Assembly (NCBI GenBank): GCA_023402845.1
Contig: JAEYFP010000041.1
Span: 62,001 to 126,000 of the forward strand
DNA length: 64,000 nucleotides
Reading direction: 5' to 3'
Origin: Bacillota bacterium
Lineage (GTDB): Bacteria; Bacillota; Clostridia; Lachnospirales; Lachnospiraceae
The notes under the pieces were generated by a model. The model was given only the letters and a program-made list of their open reading frames with translations, made no database searches and was not told where the DNA came from. Shown here one piece after another: positions 9,338 to 18,372 of the stretch. Made by a program: the position numbers and the translations under genes. The number at the start of each line of letters is the position of its first letter. The first letter of the stretch is position 1.

Positions 9338-9365
9338 GGCAATCTCCAAAACTTGTAATGATGTA

Positions 9366-9394
9366 ATTATATCGTCAGATAAATTGAATGTCAA
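9366..9394 (-). promoter_or_regulatory. Perfect consensus sigma-A promoter of the reversed acyltransferase
   Basis: On the minus strand TTGACA (9394-9389), exactly 17 bases, TATAAT (9371-9366). Both boxes match consensus at every position. The leader would be about 22-25 bases long. Confidence 0.8.
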
Positions 9395-9420
9395 ATTAGG
9401 AATTATGACTCGGTGAAAAT

Positions 9421-9449
9421 TTGCAAATGTATTCCTAATATGATAAAAT
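9421..9449 (+). promoter_or_regulatory. Internal promoter restarting the plus-strand operon
   Basis: TTGCAA (9421-9426), 17 bases, TAAAAT (9444-9449), about 50 bases before the GTG start at 9499. It is divergent from the acyltransferase promoter and would serve the genes from 9499 onward, which the main promoter at 2299 would reach only by reading through the reversed gene. Confidence 0.6.
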
Positions 9450-9498
9450 CATACCGTGATAGGGGTATTTTATTTAAAATTTAGGAAGAGAGCATACT

Positions 9499-10749
9499 GT
9501 GAAAATAGGATTTATTCTAAAAGATATTGGTTTATCACAAATTGATATGCGTCATCCAGAAGAGGGGAATCCGGGTATTGGCGGCTCGGAGTTTCTTTTT
9601 TTGCTTTTAATGAAATATTTAGGGGAATATAAAGAAAAATTTGCAATCTTTTGTTATCATTTTGAACAAAATTCACTTATGGAGGGAATTTGTACAAGAA
9701 CGGTAAATGATCTGCCGGAGGTGCTTCAGGTGGCGCAGGAGGATCAAATAGATTATTTAGTATATCAGCTCAATTGGGGCACTGAATGGTACTCCATGCT
9801 GGAAAAGACGGAAATCAAGGCGGTCGTTTGGGCACATTGCTATATTTCTAAGGAAGAATTGAATGATATTGCGGACTGTGAGAATGTAAAAAGAGTTGTT
9901 TTTGTCGGCAAGGAGCAATATGATACGTATATCGACCACAGGGTTATCGAAAAGGCGGCATATATTTATAATATGGTGCCGATGACAGGAAAAGAAGAAC
10001 GAAATTCAAAGCTGGGAAAGACGGTGACCTATGTGGGGAGCCTCACGAAGGGAAAAGGCTTTCATCTTCTTGCAAAAGAATGGAGATATATTCTTGCCCG
10101 AGTGCCGGAGGCTGAGCTGTATATTGCCGGAAGCGGCAAACTATATGACAGGAGAAGCAGGCTCGGTAAGTACCAGATTGCGGAGGCTTCTTATGAAGCC
10201 AGCTTTATGAAGTATTTGACGGATGATGAGGGCGCTGTTTTGAGCAGTGTTCATTTTTTAGGTATCGTAGGAAGTGAAAAGGACGAATTGTATCGAAAAA
10301 CCTTTGTGGGAGTCATTAATCCCTCTGCCAAAACAGAAACCTTTGGTATGTCGGCCGTAGAAATGTCTGCATACGGAATTCCGATTGCTACAAAGGGGCA
10401 GTATGGCTTGTATGATACGGTTCTGCACAAACAGACAGGACTTCTCAGCCATACAGGAATGGGACTGAGAAGAAATATCATAAGGCTGCTTAAGGATAAA
10501 TCGTATAATAATCAGCTGGGCAGGCAGGGAAAGGCTTTTGCGAGTGCCGAGTTTACACCGCAGACGATAGTCCCGGAATGGATTGTACTGTTTGAGCAGC
10601 TTGCAGAAAGCAGACCGGCTGTTTATGAGAAGCCGTCAGCTCATTATGGAAATGATTTCAAGTGGGTGCGGATTTGTAATAGGTGTTTTAAGGGGATTCT
10701 AAAACTTCCAAGGTTTCCGGCCGTTTGTGATATAAAACGAACCTATTGA
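9499..10749 (+). CDS. GT4-like glycosyltransferase
   Basis: A 416-residue GT-B fold protein starting with GTG (AGGAAGAG 8 bases upstream). N-terminal KIGFILKDIG and GIGGSEFLFLLL form the acceptor-domain start. The C-terminal half has VTYVGSLTKGKGFHLLAKEW, ELYIAGSGKL and NPSAKTETFGMSAVEMSA, in which the usual E-x7-E is present as ETFGMSAVE. This fits GT4 retaining transferases. It is the first gene after the reversed acyltransferase and probably starts a sub-operon from the promoter at 9421. The C-terminal 60 residues are basic and cysteine-containing without a recognised domain. Substrate unknown. Confidence 0.8.
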   Translation: MKIGFILKDIGLSQIDMRHPEEGNPGIGGSEFLFLLLMKYLGEYKEKFAIFCYHFEQNSLMEGICTRTVNDLPEVLQVAQEDQIDYLVYQLNWGTEWYSMLEKTEIKAVVWAHCYISKEELNDIADCENVKRVVFVGKEQYDTYIDHRVIEKAAYIYNMVPMTGKEERNSKLGKTVTYVGSLTKGKGFHLLAKEWRYILARVPEAELYIAGSGKLYDRRSRLGKYQIAEASYEASFMKYLTDDEGAVLSSVHFLGIVGSEKDELYRKTFVGVINPSAKTETFGMSAVEMSAYGIPIATKGQYGLYDTVLHKQTGLLSHTGMGLRRNIIRLLKDKSYNNQLGRQGKAFASAEFTPQTIVPEWIVLFEQLAESRPAVYEKPSAHYGNDFKWVRICNRCFKGILKLPRFPAVCDIKRTY

Positions 10750-10766
10750 GCAGAATAGAGGTGTTT

Positions 10767-11753
10767 ATGCAGGAAAATGAAAAGGAATTGCTTTCGATCA
10801 TTGTTCCGGTATATAATACGGAACATTATTTAGACTGCTGTGTGGCATCCCTTTGTGCACAGTCATACGAAAAGATAGAAATCATCTTGATAGATGACGG
10901 TTCGACAGATATGTCAGGCCGCCTGTGTGATTCCTATGCGGACAGGGATTCCAGAATTAAGGTGATCCATAAAGAAAACGGAGGACTTTCCTCAGCGAGG
11001 AATGCCGGAATTGCAGCGGCATCAGGCAGCTATATCGGTTTTGTTGATTCGGATGATTTTGTCCATAGAGATATGTATCGGCACCTGTTTCAGCTACTCA
11101 GAGAATACAGGACGGATATTGCTGTTTGCAGGTTTGCGTATGTATCGGAGGGGGCTGACCGGTTTTTAGAAGCTGTAAAAGGAATTGTTTTAGGTGCTTA
11201 TACCGGTCAGGAACCGTTATGGAATCTGCTTTCTGCAGATGAAGGGATCAATTCCGGTATTATGTGCGATAAGTTGTTTGCCGCGGAATTATTTACGGAT
11301 ATCAGGTTTCCTATAGGAAAATACCATGAGGATGAGTATGTCATTCACGAATTATTTGATCGGGCAGCAGGTGTTGTATACAGCAGCTTTCCGTATTACT
11401 ATTACCGCAGGCGAGACGGCAGTATCACGAATGCCTACTCCCTGCATAATTTAGATATGCTGCAGGCCTACGAGAACAGAGCTGATTATTATAGACAAAG
11501 GAGCTACAAAGATTTGTACCAGGCGTCTTTGCTGCGCTATTTACACCTGTTGACCTATCATTACTTTCAACTGGTTAAGAGTTATCCGCGGGAAAGCAAA
11601 AAGAGGACAGATATTGTTAAAAGAGTAAAGGATATCCTGCAAAGGGAAGCGCTTAGTTTGCCCAAGGAAAGATGCCGGGAATACAGAACGTTTATCAGAT
11701 GCCCGCTCCTATATAAAATTCTGCAAAAATTATTTATCTATAAAACTTTATAG
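10767..11753 (+). CDS. GT2 glycosyltransferase
   Basis: A 328-residue GT2 protein with LSIIVPVYNTEHYLDCCV, ILIDDGSTDMSG, ENGGLSSARNAGI and the DXD motif VDSDDF. I use ATG 10767, which has AGAGG 5 bases upstream; a TTG at 10746 that overlaps the previous stop is possible but has no ribosome site. The family transfers hexoses or N-acetylhexosamines to lipid-linked intermediates. The C-terminal 100 residues are basic and probably membrane-associated. It lies between a GT4 gene and the GT10 gene in the operon. Confidence 0.85.
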   Translation: MQENEKELLSIIVPVYNTEHYLDCCVASLCAQSYEKIEIILIDDGSTDMSGRLCDSYADRDSRIKVIHKENGGLSSARNAGIAAASGSYIGFVDSDDFVHRDMYRHLFQLLREYRTDIAVCRFAYVSEGADRFLEAVKGIVLGAYTGQEPLWNLLSADEGINSGIMCDKLFAAELFTDIRFPIGKYHEDEYVIHELFDRAAGVVYSSFPYYYYRRRDGSITNAYSLHNLDMLQAYENRADYYRQRSYKDLYQASLLRYLHLLTYHYFQLVKSYPRESKKRTDIVKRVKDILQREALSLPKERCREYRTFIRCPLLYKILQKLFIYKTL

Positions 11754-11767
11754 AATGGGGTCATGTA

Positions 11768-12715
11768 ATGAAAACAGTAAAAATAGATTTTTCCGGTTTT
11801 TGGCCCGGCTTTGATAAGGAAGACAATTTTATTACAAAGATACTGCGGGAGCGGTATTTGGTCGAACTCGCGAATACCCCTGACTACTTATTTTATTCAA
11901 TATTTTCAAAGGATTTTTTAAAATATGACTGTATCAGGATTTTTTATACAGGGGAGTGTATTACGCCTGATTTTAATTTATGTGATTATGCAATGGGCTT
12001 TGACTGGCTTTCCTTCGGAGACAGGTATGTCAGAGTACCGCTGTATTTATTATATCCCGAGGCTGCCTGCAAAGAGAATAGAGGAGAGCTTGCAAAAGAA
12101 TGGTACGATAAGAAATCGGAATTTTGCAGCTTTGTGTATTCCAATGCCGGGGCAAGTCCGATCCGGTCAGAGCTTTTTAGAGCGATCAACGCTTATAAGC
12201 CTGTGAATTCCGGCGGAAAGTATTTGAATACAGTCGGAGGTCCGGTGGCGGATAAGAGGGCATTTGAGGAAAAGCATCTTTTCTCAATCGCATGCGAAAA
12301 CAGCTCTTATGCGGGTTATACAACAGAAAAGCTGCCGCAGGCTTTTTGCGCGCATGCGGTGCCGATTTATTGGGGAGATCCGTTGGTGGGAAAGGTATTT
12401 AATGAAAAGGCATTTGTTAATTGCCACGCTTATGATAAGATAGAGGATGTTACGGAGCGGATTAGGGAACTTGATCAGGAAAGGCAAAAGTATATGGAAA
12501 TGCTTTCGCAGCCGATTTGGCGGACAGGCTTTACACCTGAAGAGCAATTAGAGACAGTGAGAGGATTTCTTCACCGAATTGCAGAGCAGCCGCTGGAAGC
12601 TGCAAAACGAAGAAATGACAGCTTTTGGGGAACAATCTATGAGAAAGAACAAAAAAAGGTACTTACCGGCAGTAGTATGAAGCATAAATTGAAAGCATTA
12701 ATCGAAAGATCGTAA
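11768..12715 (+). CDS. GT10 alpha-1,3/4-fucosyltransferase family protein
   Basis: A 315-residue protein of glycosyltransferase family 10, the family of bacterial and animal alpha-1,3/4-fucosyltransferases. The core donor-site segment FSIACENS (about residues 172-179) is followed by GYTTEKLPQAF and VPIYWGDP, which matches the GDP-fucose-binding region of Helicobacter FutA-type enzymes. The N-terminal half is the acceptor domain. No GDP-fucose synthesis genes lie in the window, so donor would come from elsewhere; another GDP-sugar cannot be excluded. The Helicobacter-type C-terminal heptad repeats are absent. Next to it are the ABC flippase and a second fucosyltransferase-like gene. Confidence 0.82.
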   Translation: MKTVKIDFSGFWPGFDKEDNFITKILRERYLVELANTPDYLFYSIFSKDFLKYDCIRIFYTGECITPDFNLCDYAMGFDWLSFGDRYVRVPLYLLYPEAACKENRGELAKEWYDKKSEFCSFVYSNAGASPIRSELFRAINAYKPVNSGGKYLNTVGGPVADKRAFEEKHLFSIACENSSYAGYTTEKLPQAFCAHAVPIYWGDPLVGKVFNEKAFVNCHAYDKIEDVTERIRELDQERQKYMEMLSQPIWRTGFTPEEQLETVRGFLHRIAEQPLEAAKRRNDSFWGTIYEKEQKKVLTGSSMKHKLKALIERS

Positions 12716-12750
12716 TATACAGATGACGAATATCAGAATTGGAGAATGGG

Positions 12751-14496
12751 ATGGATCTATTAAGAAAATTTAATTATATTTTGTCTAGAAGGCAAAAAAT
12801 ATATGTGGTTTTGCTGTTTTTTGTTATTTTATTCGGAACGCTGATGGAACTTGCGGGGGTATCGATTATTCTTCCGTTCGTTCAGGCGATTGTGTCTCCT
12901 GATGCAATTATGAATAATCGATATGTTATAAAACTATGTGAAATTTTCGGGATTGAAGGAATTAATCATTTGCTTATGCTGATTTCGGTCGCATTGATTG
13001 TTATTTATATTGTTAAAAATATTTATATGTGCGTAATGAATAATGCAATCTATCATTTTATTTATAATAATCAGCGGAAGCTAGCCAATCAGATGTTTCA
13101 GTGTTATATGAAGCAGCCCTATATCTTTCATTTGTCCAAAAACACCTCGGAGATGATCCGTAATATTACCAGTGATTCCGCGATGTTTTTTTCTGCCGTT
13201 TTAGCCTATTTGCAGTTGTTAACAGAAATTAGCGTCTGCTTTGTGTTAGTTGCATTTTTGTTGCTGATTGATAAGAGTATTACGATCGGTATTGCCGGTG
13301 TCTTATTTGTTTTTATCGTTCTTTATGTAAATATCATAAAAAGGAAAATTCAAAGCATGGGGGAGCGCACACGGGAAAGCCAGGTCAGTATGACAAAATG
13401 GATTCAGCAGGGCTTCGGCGGAATTAAGGAAGTGAAGATATTAGGAAGAGAACAGTTTTTCCTGAATAACTATGATAGCACCTACAAAGAGTATGCGGAG
13501 ACGAATCGGAAATTTATGCTCTATTCCTTTTTACCGAAGCCTCTCATGGAAACCTTTTGTATTTCAGGTATTATGGCAGTAATCGCCATAAAGCTTTATC
13601 GGAATGTTGATTTGACTTATTTTGCACCAACACTTTCCGTTTTCGCGATAGCCGCTTTCCGCATGTTGCCCTCTGCGGGGCGGATTGCGCAGTTTATCAA
13701 TAATATCGCTTATAACAGGCCGGCAGTAGATGCGGTGCATAGTAGCCTTAAGGATATTGAGAAGCTGCTTGCTGAAGGGGAAAAGATGAATTGCGGAAAA
13801 GAAAACTTTGATTTTCATGATGCAATTAACATTCGGCATATGGATTTTCGCTATCCTAATGTTGAGAAAAATGTACTGAATGATGTAAATTTAAGAATAC
13901 AGAAAAATTTATCAGTGGCATTTGTAGGACCGTCAGGAGCAGGAAAAACAACGTTGGCAGATATTATTTTAGGGGTATTGCAGCCGCAGGGTGGAGCTGT
14001 CTTGGCAGACGATATTAATATACATGAGAATCTGTGCGGGTGGAACAAGCATTTGGGTTACATCCCGCAATCCATTTTTTTGACAGATGACACAATCCGT
14101 AATAATATTGCATTTGGAATAGAGTCAGATCAGATCGATGAAGAACGAGTTTGGAAGGCTTTAGAGGGGGCACAGTTGAAGACGTTTGTAGAGGAATTGG
14201 ACAAAGGGCTGGATACTGCCGTAGGAGAGCGTGGAGCCAGACTTTCGGGGGGACAGCGGCAACGTATCGGAATAGCGAGGGCGCTTTACAGAGATCCGGA
14301 TGTTCTCGTATTGGATGAGGCGACCTCGGCGCTGGATACGGATACGGAGACAGCCGTTATGGAAGCAATTGAAAATTTATCGGGTAAGAAGACCATTATT
14401 ATTATAGCACACAGGCTGACAACAATCCGCAATTGTGATATGGTATATGAAGTAACTAACGGATCGGTAAAGCTTCAGCGAAAAAAAAGTGAATAG
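12751..14496 (+). CDS. ABC flippase for lipid-linked glycan (PglK/MsbA type)
   Basis: A 581-residue half transporter: six membrane helices in the first 320 residues, then an ATPase domain with Walker A GPSGAGKTTLAD, signature LSGGQRQRIGIARAL, Walker B VLVLDEATSALD and the switch His in IIAHRLTTI. Proteins of this layout in glycan loci (PglK and relatives) flip undecaprenyl-diphosphate-linked oligosaccharides outward with ATP. I use ATG 12751 with GGAG 6 bases upstream; the longer TTG start at 12739 overlaps the ribosome site. A paralogue sits at 31857 in the second block, with the same motif wording through the ATPase domain. No Wzx flippase was seen. Confidence 0.86.
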   Translation: MDLLRKFNYILSRRQKIYVVLLFFVILFGTLMELAGVSIILPFVQAIVSPDAIMNNRYVIKLCEIFGIEGINHLLMLISVALIVIYIVKNIYMCVMNNAIYHFIYNNQRKLANQMFQCYMKQPYIFHLSKNTSEMIRNITSDSAMFFSAVLAYLQLLTEISVCFVLVAFLLLIDKSITIGIAGVLFVFIVLYVNIIKRKIQSMGERTRESQVSMTKWIQQGFGGIKEVKILGREQFFLNNYDSTYKEYAETNRKFMLYSFLPKPLMETFCISGIMAVIAIKLYRNVDLTYFAPTLSVFAIAAFRMLPSAGRIAQFINNIAYNRPAVDAVHSSLKDIEKLLAEGEKMNCGKENFDFHDAINIRHMDFRYPNVEKNVLNDVNLRIQKNLSVAFVGPSGAGKTTLADIILGVLQPQGGAVLADDINIHENLCGWNKHLGYIPQSIFLTDDTIRNNIAFGIESDQIDEERVWKALEGAQLKTFVEELDKGLDTAVGERGARLSGGQRQRIGIARALYRDPDVLVLDEATSALDTDTETAVMEAIENLSGKKTIIIIAHRLTTIRNCDMVYEVTNGSVKLQRKKSE

Positions 14497-14507
14497 AAAG
14501 TGTGACC

Positions 14508-15563
14508 ATGAAAGACCAGTTGAGACAATATTTAAAGCGTCATCCAAAGCTTAAGTATCTGCAGAAATGTATGAGCGGATACCGTGATCCTGACTTTGTA
14601 CGGTTTATGTGCGGTGACGGCAGCAATGTCATGCGTATAGAATCTTTTGGTGAGGAATATGCGAATGAGGTCATTTACCGGATATGGATTAATACCTCTA
14701 CGGACGGTTTTTTTGCGCTTTTTCGTGCAACGTTGAATTATTTGTATTTTGCGGATCTGATGAAGCTGACTCCGGCTGTGATTTGGGGCAAGGGGGTACC
14801 CTATGCGGAGAAGGAAAGCATAAATGGCACTGACAATCCGTTTGCCTATTATTTTGTTCCCGTATCAGGACTGCAGGCGGAGGATATTGCAAAAAGCCGG
14901 CATGTAATCCAAAGCATGTGGAGCCACCAGAGCTTTGCAGAAGGTTTGAAGCGGCAGCGGCAGAGTTACGATCATTCAGAAGCCTATCTGCTGGAAATGG
15001 GAAGAATAGCAGGAAAATATATTACGCTCAATGAAGAAACGCAGGCGCTTCTTCTGTCTGACTATAATGCTCTTTCTATGGGAAAAAGAACGATCGGAAT
15101 TCATATGCGTGGAACTGACTACAAGACTGCGTATAAAAATCATCCGGTGGCAGCTTCCGTTGAAGATTATATTAATAGGCTGGATTCCCTGCTCAAGACG
15201 GAAGACTTTGATCATATTTTCCTCGCGACAGATGACCGCGGAATTCTTGAAAGCTTCAAGGAGAGATATCAAACGAAGGTTAAGTATTTTTCCGATACGG
15301 AGCGCGGGAACGGCGTGACGTCGGTTGCATTCAGTTATTCTGAAAGAAAAAATCACCGTTATCTGCTTGGCTATGAGGTATTGCGTGACACTTATGTGTT
15401 GTCATTGTGCAATGGGTTTATTGGGAATTTGTCCCAAGTCAGTCTCTGCACACGAATATTAAAGAATAGCCGGAATGAACGGTTTGATTATTTAGAAATT
15501 ATAGATCATGGCATCCATCAGAAGGGAAAAAAATTTGTGCCGCCTGAGAAAATTATAATATAA
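14508..15563 (+). CDS. Fucosyltransferase-superfamily protein (GT23/GT11-like)
   Basis: A 351-residue protein with IGIHMRGTDYK near residue 197-207, a form of the HxRxxD motif that binds GDP-fucose in alpha-1,2, alpha-1,6 and O-fucosyltransferases (GT11, GT23, GT65, GT68). Downstream HIFLATDD and the segment around NGFIGNLSQVSL match the other motifs of the superfamily, closest in feel to NodZ/FUT8-type GT23. GDP-fucose is therefore the likely donor, but the acceptor is unknown. ATG 14508 (AGAAAG 7 bases upstream) is preferred over GTG 14502. With the GT10 gene upstream, this operon has two fucosyltransferase-type enzymes. Confidence 0.72.
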   Translation: MKDQLRQYLKRHPKLKYLQKCMSGYRDPDFVRFMCGDGSNVMRIESFGEEYANEVIYRIWINTSTDGFFALFRATLNYLYFADLMKLTPAVIWGKGVPYAEKESINGTDNPFAYYFVPVSGLQAEDIAKSRHVIQSMWSHQSFAEGLKRQRQSYDHSEAYLLEMGRIAGKYITLNEETQALLLSDYNALSMGKRTIGIHMRGTDYKTAYKNHPVAASVEDYINRLDSLLKTEDFDHIFLATDDRGILESFKERYQTKVKYFSDTERGNGVTSVAFSYSERKNHRYLLGYEVLRDTYVLSLCNGFIGNLSQVSLCTRILKNSRNERFDYLEIIDHGIHQKGKKFVPPEKIII

Positions 15564-15599
15564 GTGAGACCGGAGTTATTATCACAATAGGAGAGCACG

Positions 15600-16292
15600 A
15601 TGGACTTTGCAAAAAAGGTAGCGGCTACACTCAAGGCAAAAAAGTATAAAAAGGAACTGGGAGATACGCTGAACGTCAGGTTCGGGCCGCATGCGGGAAC
15701 CGATAGAATCACCGTGTACGAGGGGGATAATTATATTGGCGGCAACAATTATATACAAAACTGCCGGATCGGAAGAGGAAGCTATATCGGAAGGGATACC
15801 ACAATTCAAAGCTCCATGATAGGTCGATACTGCAGTATCGGAGCGGAGGTGCAGCTGTTAAGCGGCAGGCATCCGAGCAGAGAGTTTGTATCGACACATC
15901 CGGCCTTTTATTCTGCTTACCCGGTTACGGGAAGGACTTATGTAAAGCAACAGAAGTATCGGGAGAGAGCGGATGTTGACACATTTGGTCACCAGCTTAA
16001 AATAGGAAATGATGTGTGGATCGGACAGGGAGCCGCTTTGATGGAGGGAATTAGAATCGGTGACGGAGCAATTATTGGTGCGGGTGCGGTTGTCACTAAG
16101 GATGTTGAGCCGTACAGCGTGGTTGTCGGAGTGCCGGCAAAGGAAATCAGGAAGCGTTTTTCCGAAGAGGAAATCGAATGGCTTCTTTTACTTGCGTGGT
16201 GGAATCGGGATGAAGAATGGATACGAGCAAATGCGGAATACTTCGAAAATATTTCCCTGCTAAAAAGCCGGCAGCAGAAATCGAACGATTAA
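15600..16292 (+). CDS. Hexapeptide-repeat acetyltransferase (CatB/VatD-like)
   Basis: A 230-residue left-handed beta-helix protein. Hexapeptide repeats run from about residue 40 (IGGNNYIQNCRIGRGSYIG) to 185 (IGDGAIIGAGAVVTKDV), interrupted by the loop around FGHQLKIGNDVWIG that is typical of xenobiotic acetyltransferase relatives, and ending in VVGVPAKEIRKRF. It would use acetyl-CoA to O- or N-acetylate a sugar in the cytosol. AGGAGAG lies before the ATG. In the operon it follows the GT23-like gene and precedes the GT2-GT61 fusion. The target sugar is unknown. Confidence 0.82.
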   Translation: MDFAKKVAATLKAKKYKKELGDTLNVRFGPHAGTDRITVYEGDNYIGGNNYIQNCRIGRGSYIGRDTTIQSSMIGRYCSIGAEVQLLSGRHPSREFVSTHPAFYSAYPVTGRTYVKQQKYRERADVDTFGHQLKIGNDVWIGQGAALMEGIRIGDGAIIGAGAVVTKDVEPYSVVVGVPAKEIRKRFSEEEIEWLLLLAWWNRDEEWIRANAEYFENISLLKSRQQKSND

Positions 16293-16304
16293 AATGGAGA
16301 TGCT

Positions 16305-18371
16305 ATGGAAAACTATACATTGTCGGTTATTATACCCAATTACAATAATGAAAAGTATATCAGGCAGTGTGTCGAGAGTATAGCAGGACAAACCTATCCC
16401 GTGCTGGAAATCGTGATTGTGGATGACTGTTCGACAGACGGGTCGGAAAAAGTCATTCGGGAGCTTCAGTTGCTATATCAATGCGTGAAGCCGCATTTTT
16501 TAAAGACAAATGGTGGGGTATCACATGCAAGAAATATGGGGATATCGTTGGCTGCGGGTGAGTATATATCATTTTTGGATGCGGATGATCTGTTAGGAGA
16601 TCCGCATAAGCTTGAAAATGAAATGCGGCTGATCCGAAAATACAGGGAAAAGGGAGCGGATGTCGTTGCTTATTCGAAGGTTCTGTATATTGATGAGGAA
16701 GGAAGGAATCTTCCTTCAAACGAGCCGCGGCTTGCTTACAGCGGAAATATTTACAGGCAGCTGCTATGCACTTATAATACAACAATTATACCAAGAGATT
16801 TCTGCATAAAAAAGGATATTGTGAAGGCACTCGGCGGCTACAGGGAAGATATGAACCTTTATGAAGACTACGAGCTGACACTGCGGATTGCAAGAAACTA
16901 TGATTTTTATGATACGAATGAAGCGGGGACGGCATATCGCATTAAGTCTTCCGGATTGTCTTCAAGGACACAAAAGGAATGTGATCAGGTTTTTATGAGG
17001 ATTTTTTATGAAAACTTAAAAGGTGTTCCTCTGACTGAGAGGATCGCCTCCCTGAAAGGAAAATTATCTTCTTATTGCGGACGCAGAGTCAGACCACGGC
17101 TTTTCCGATATTTAAGGGCACTGAAAAAAATGCTTAAGAAGACGGCGGTCTATCGGCTAAAAGAGCAATGCAGACAAAAAAGATCAGTGATACTGTTTCG
17201 GTTGCTTCTTAGAAATTTTTTCAGGGAGGGGAAACAGACAATCGGCAGAAGAGTGACCTCGATGAAATGCTACAGGGAATATCACAGGGTGGACTATCAG
17301 ATTGTGGAAGCTGCATGTGAACGCCCTGTTTATTTGGCTCCCTGTTTTGAAAAGAAAGAGGGAGAGGTTTCTTATTTTCAATCTCCGGAAATTTATGTGG
17401 CAACACTAAAAAATATAAGTGTCATCGGTGGATGCGGTGCATTGTTTACGAAGGATTGCTGTATTCTTGATATTTTGGCAGAGGATATGGAAGGCCGCGC
17501 GGATTATGTGACCGCACCGACCTGCTTTTATTATCGCAATAAGCTCTTCGTAAAATATGCTCAAAAAAATATTGTAATACAAAAGGGAATTTTTTTATGC
17601 GGAGTAGCACCTTTTAACTATTATCATTTTGTTGTGGAAATGATGTCGCGCCTGGCTTACGCAGAGAAGTTGATTGCAGATAAAAAGATCCCTCTTTTAA
17701 TAGATGAAGCGGCTTTTCAGTACCTGCAGATGAGTGAACTTCTGGAGCGGTTAAATACTTTTCACAGGCCGGTTGTTAAAATAAAAAGCACGGTGCTCTA
17801 TCGTGTAAAGGAGCTTATTTATCCTTCTATGAATACTTGGTTTCCGGTGAATGTGCAGATCGGACTCAAAAATATTCCGGCGGATTTTATGATTGCAAAA
17901 ACAGCACTGACAAATTTGCGCGATACGCTTCTGCAGAGTGCGAGTATCACTACCGATGAGCAGAAAATATATATTTCACGTAAAAAAAAGGACCTTAGCC
18001 GTTTGTTAAATGAAGAAGGTATCGAAAAGCTTTTTATAAAATATGGATTCGAGATTATTTATCCGGAGGAGTTGAGTCTTTCCGAACAGATCAGGGCTTT
18101 TGCCGGAGCAAGTGCTGTAGCCGGCGTTTCGGGGGCCGCTTTTACAAATATTATTTTTTGCAGACCTCAAACAGAGGTTATTTGTATCATCCCGATGGAA
18201 TATGAATTTTATTTATATTCCACAATGGCCTATTTACTTGAGGAACGATTTGTTTTTTTGGATGCAGGCATAGCAAACAGGGGTGAAAACCCTGCGCTTA
18301 GCCAATATGAGCTGGAAGAAGCGTATTGTGAAAGAATGTTAAAGAAATTGAAAACTGGTGAGGAACTATAA
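16305..18371 (+). CDS. Bifunctional GT2-GT61 glycosyltransferase fusion
   Basis: A 688-residue two-domain protein. Residues 1 to about 260 are a GT2 domain with LSVIIPNYNNEKYI, VDDCSTDGS, DXD in SFLDADDLLG and MNLYEDYELTLRI. After a basic linker (about 260-340), residues 340-688 form a GT61 (DUF563) domain with NYYHFVVEMMSRLAY, IYISRKKKDLSRLLNE, and the end motif AGVSGAAFTNIIFC. Both domains transfer sugars, so one polypeptide may add two residues in sequence. The GT2 half resembles the stand-alone enzyme at 5554. GGAG lies just before the ATG. Acceptor and donors unknown. Confidence 0.85.
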   Translation: MENYTLSVIIPNYNNEKYIRQCVESIAGQTYPVLEIVIVDDCSTDGSEKVIRELQLLYQCVKPHFLKTNGGVSHARNMGISLAAGEYISFLDADDLLGDPHKLENEMRLIRKYREKGADVVAYSKVLYIDEEGRNLPSNEPRLAYSGNIYRQLLCTYNTTIIPRDFCIKKDIVKALGGYREDMNLYEDYELTLRIARNYDFYDTNEAGTAYRIKSSGLSSRTQKECDQVFMRIFYENLKGVPLTERIASLKGKLSSYCGRRVRPRLFRYLRALKKMLKKTAVYRLKEQCRQKRSVILFRLLLRNFFREGKQTIGRRVTSMKCYREYHRVDYQIVEAACERPVYLAPCFEKKEGEVSYFQSPEIYVATLKNISVIGGCGALFTKDCCILDILAEDMEGRADYVTAPTCFYYRNKLFVKYAQKNIVIQKGIFLCGVAPFNYYHFVVEMMSRLAYAEKLIADKKIPLLIDEAAFQYLQMSELLERLNTFHRPVVKIKSTVLYRVKELIYPSMNTWFPVNVQIGLKNIPADFMIAKTALTNLRDTLLQSASITTDEQKIYISRKKKDLSRLLNEEGIEKLFIKYGFEIIYPEELSLSEQIRAFAGASAVAGVSGAAFTNIIFCRPQTEVICIIPMEYEFYLYSTMAYLLEERFVFLDAGIANRGENPALSQYELEEAYCERMLKKLKTGEEL

Positions 18372-18372
18372 C

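Noticed and set aside
9338..9394. Longer N-terminus of the reversed acyltransferase from 9394
   Set aside because: The extra 19 codons coincide with a perfect promoter and its leader; the inner ATG has a proper ribosome site.
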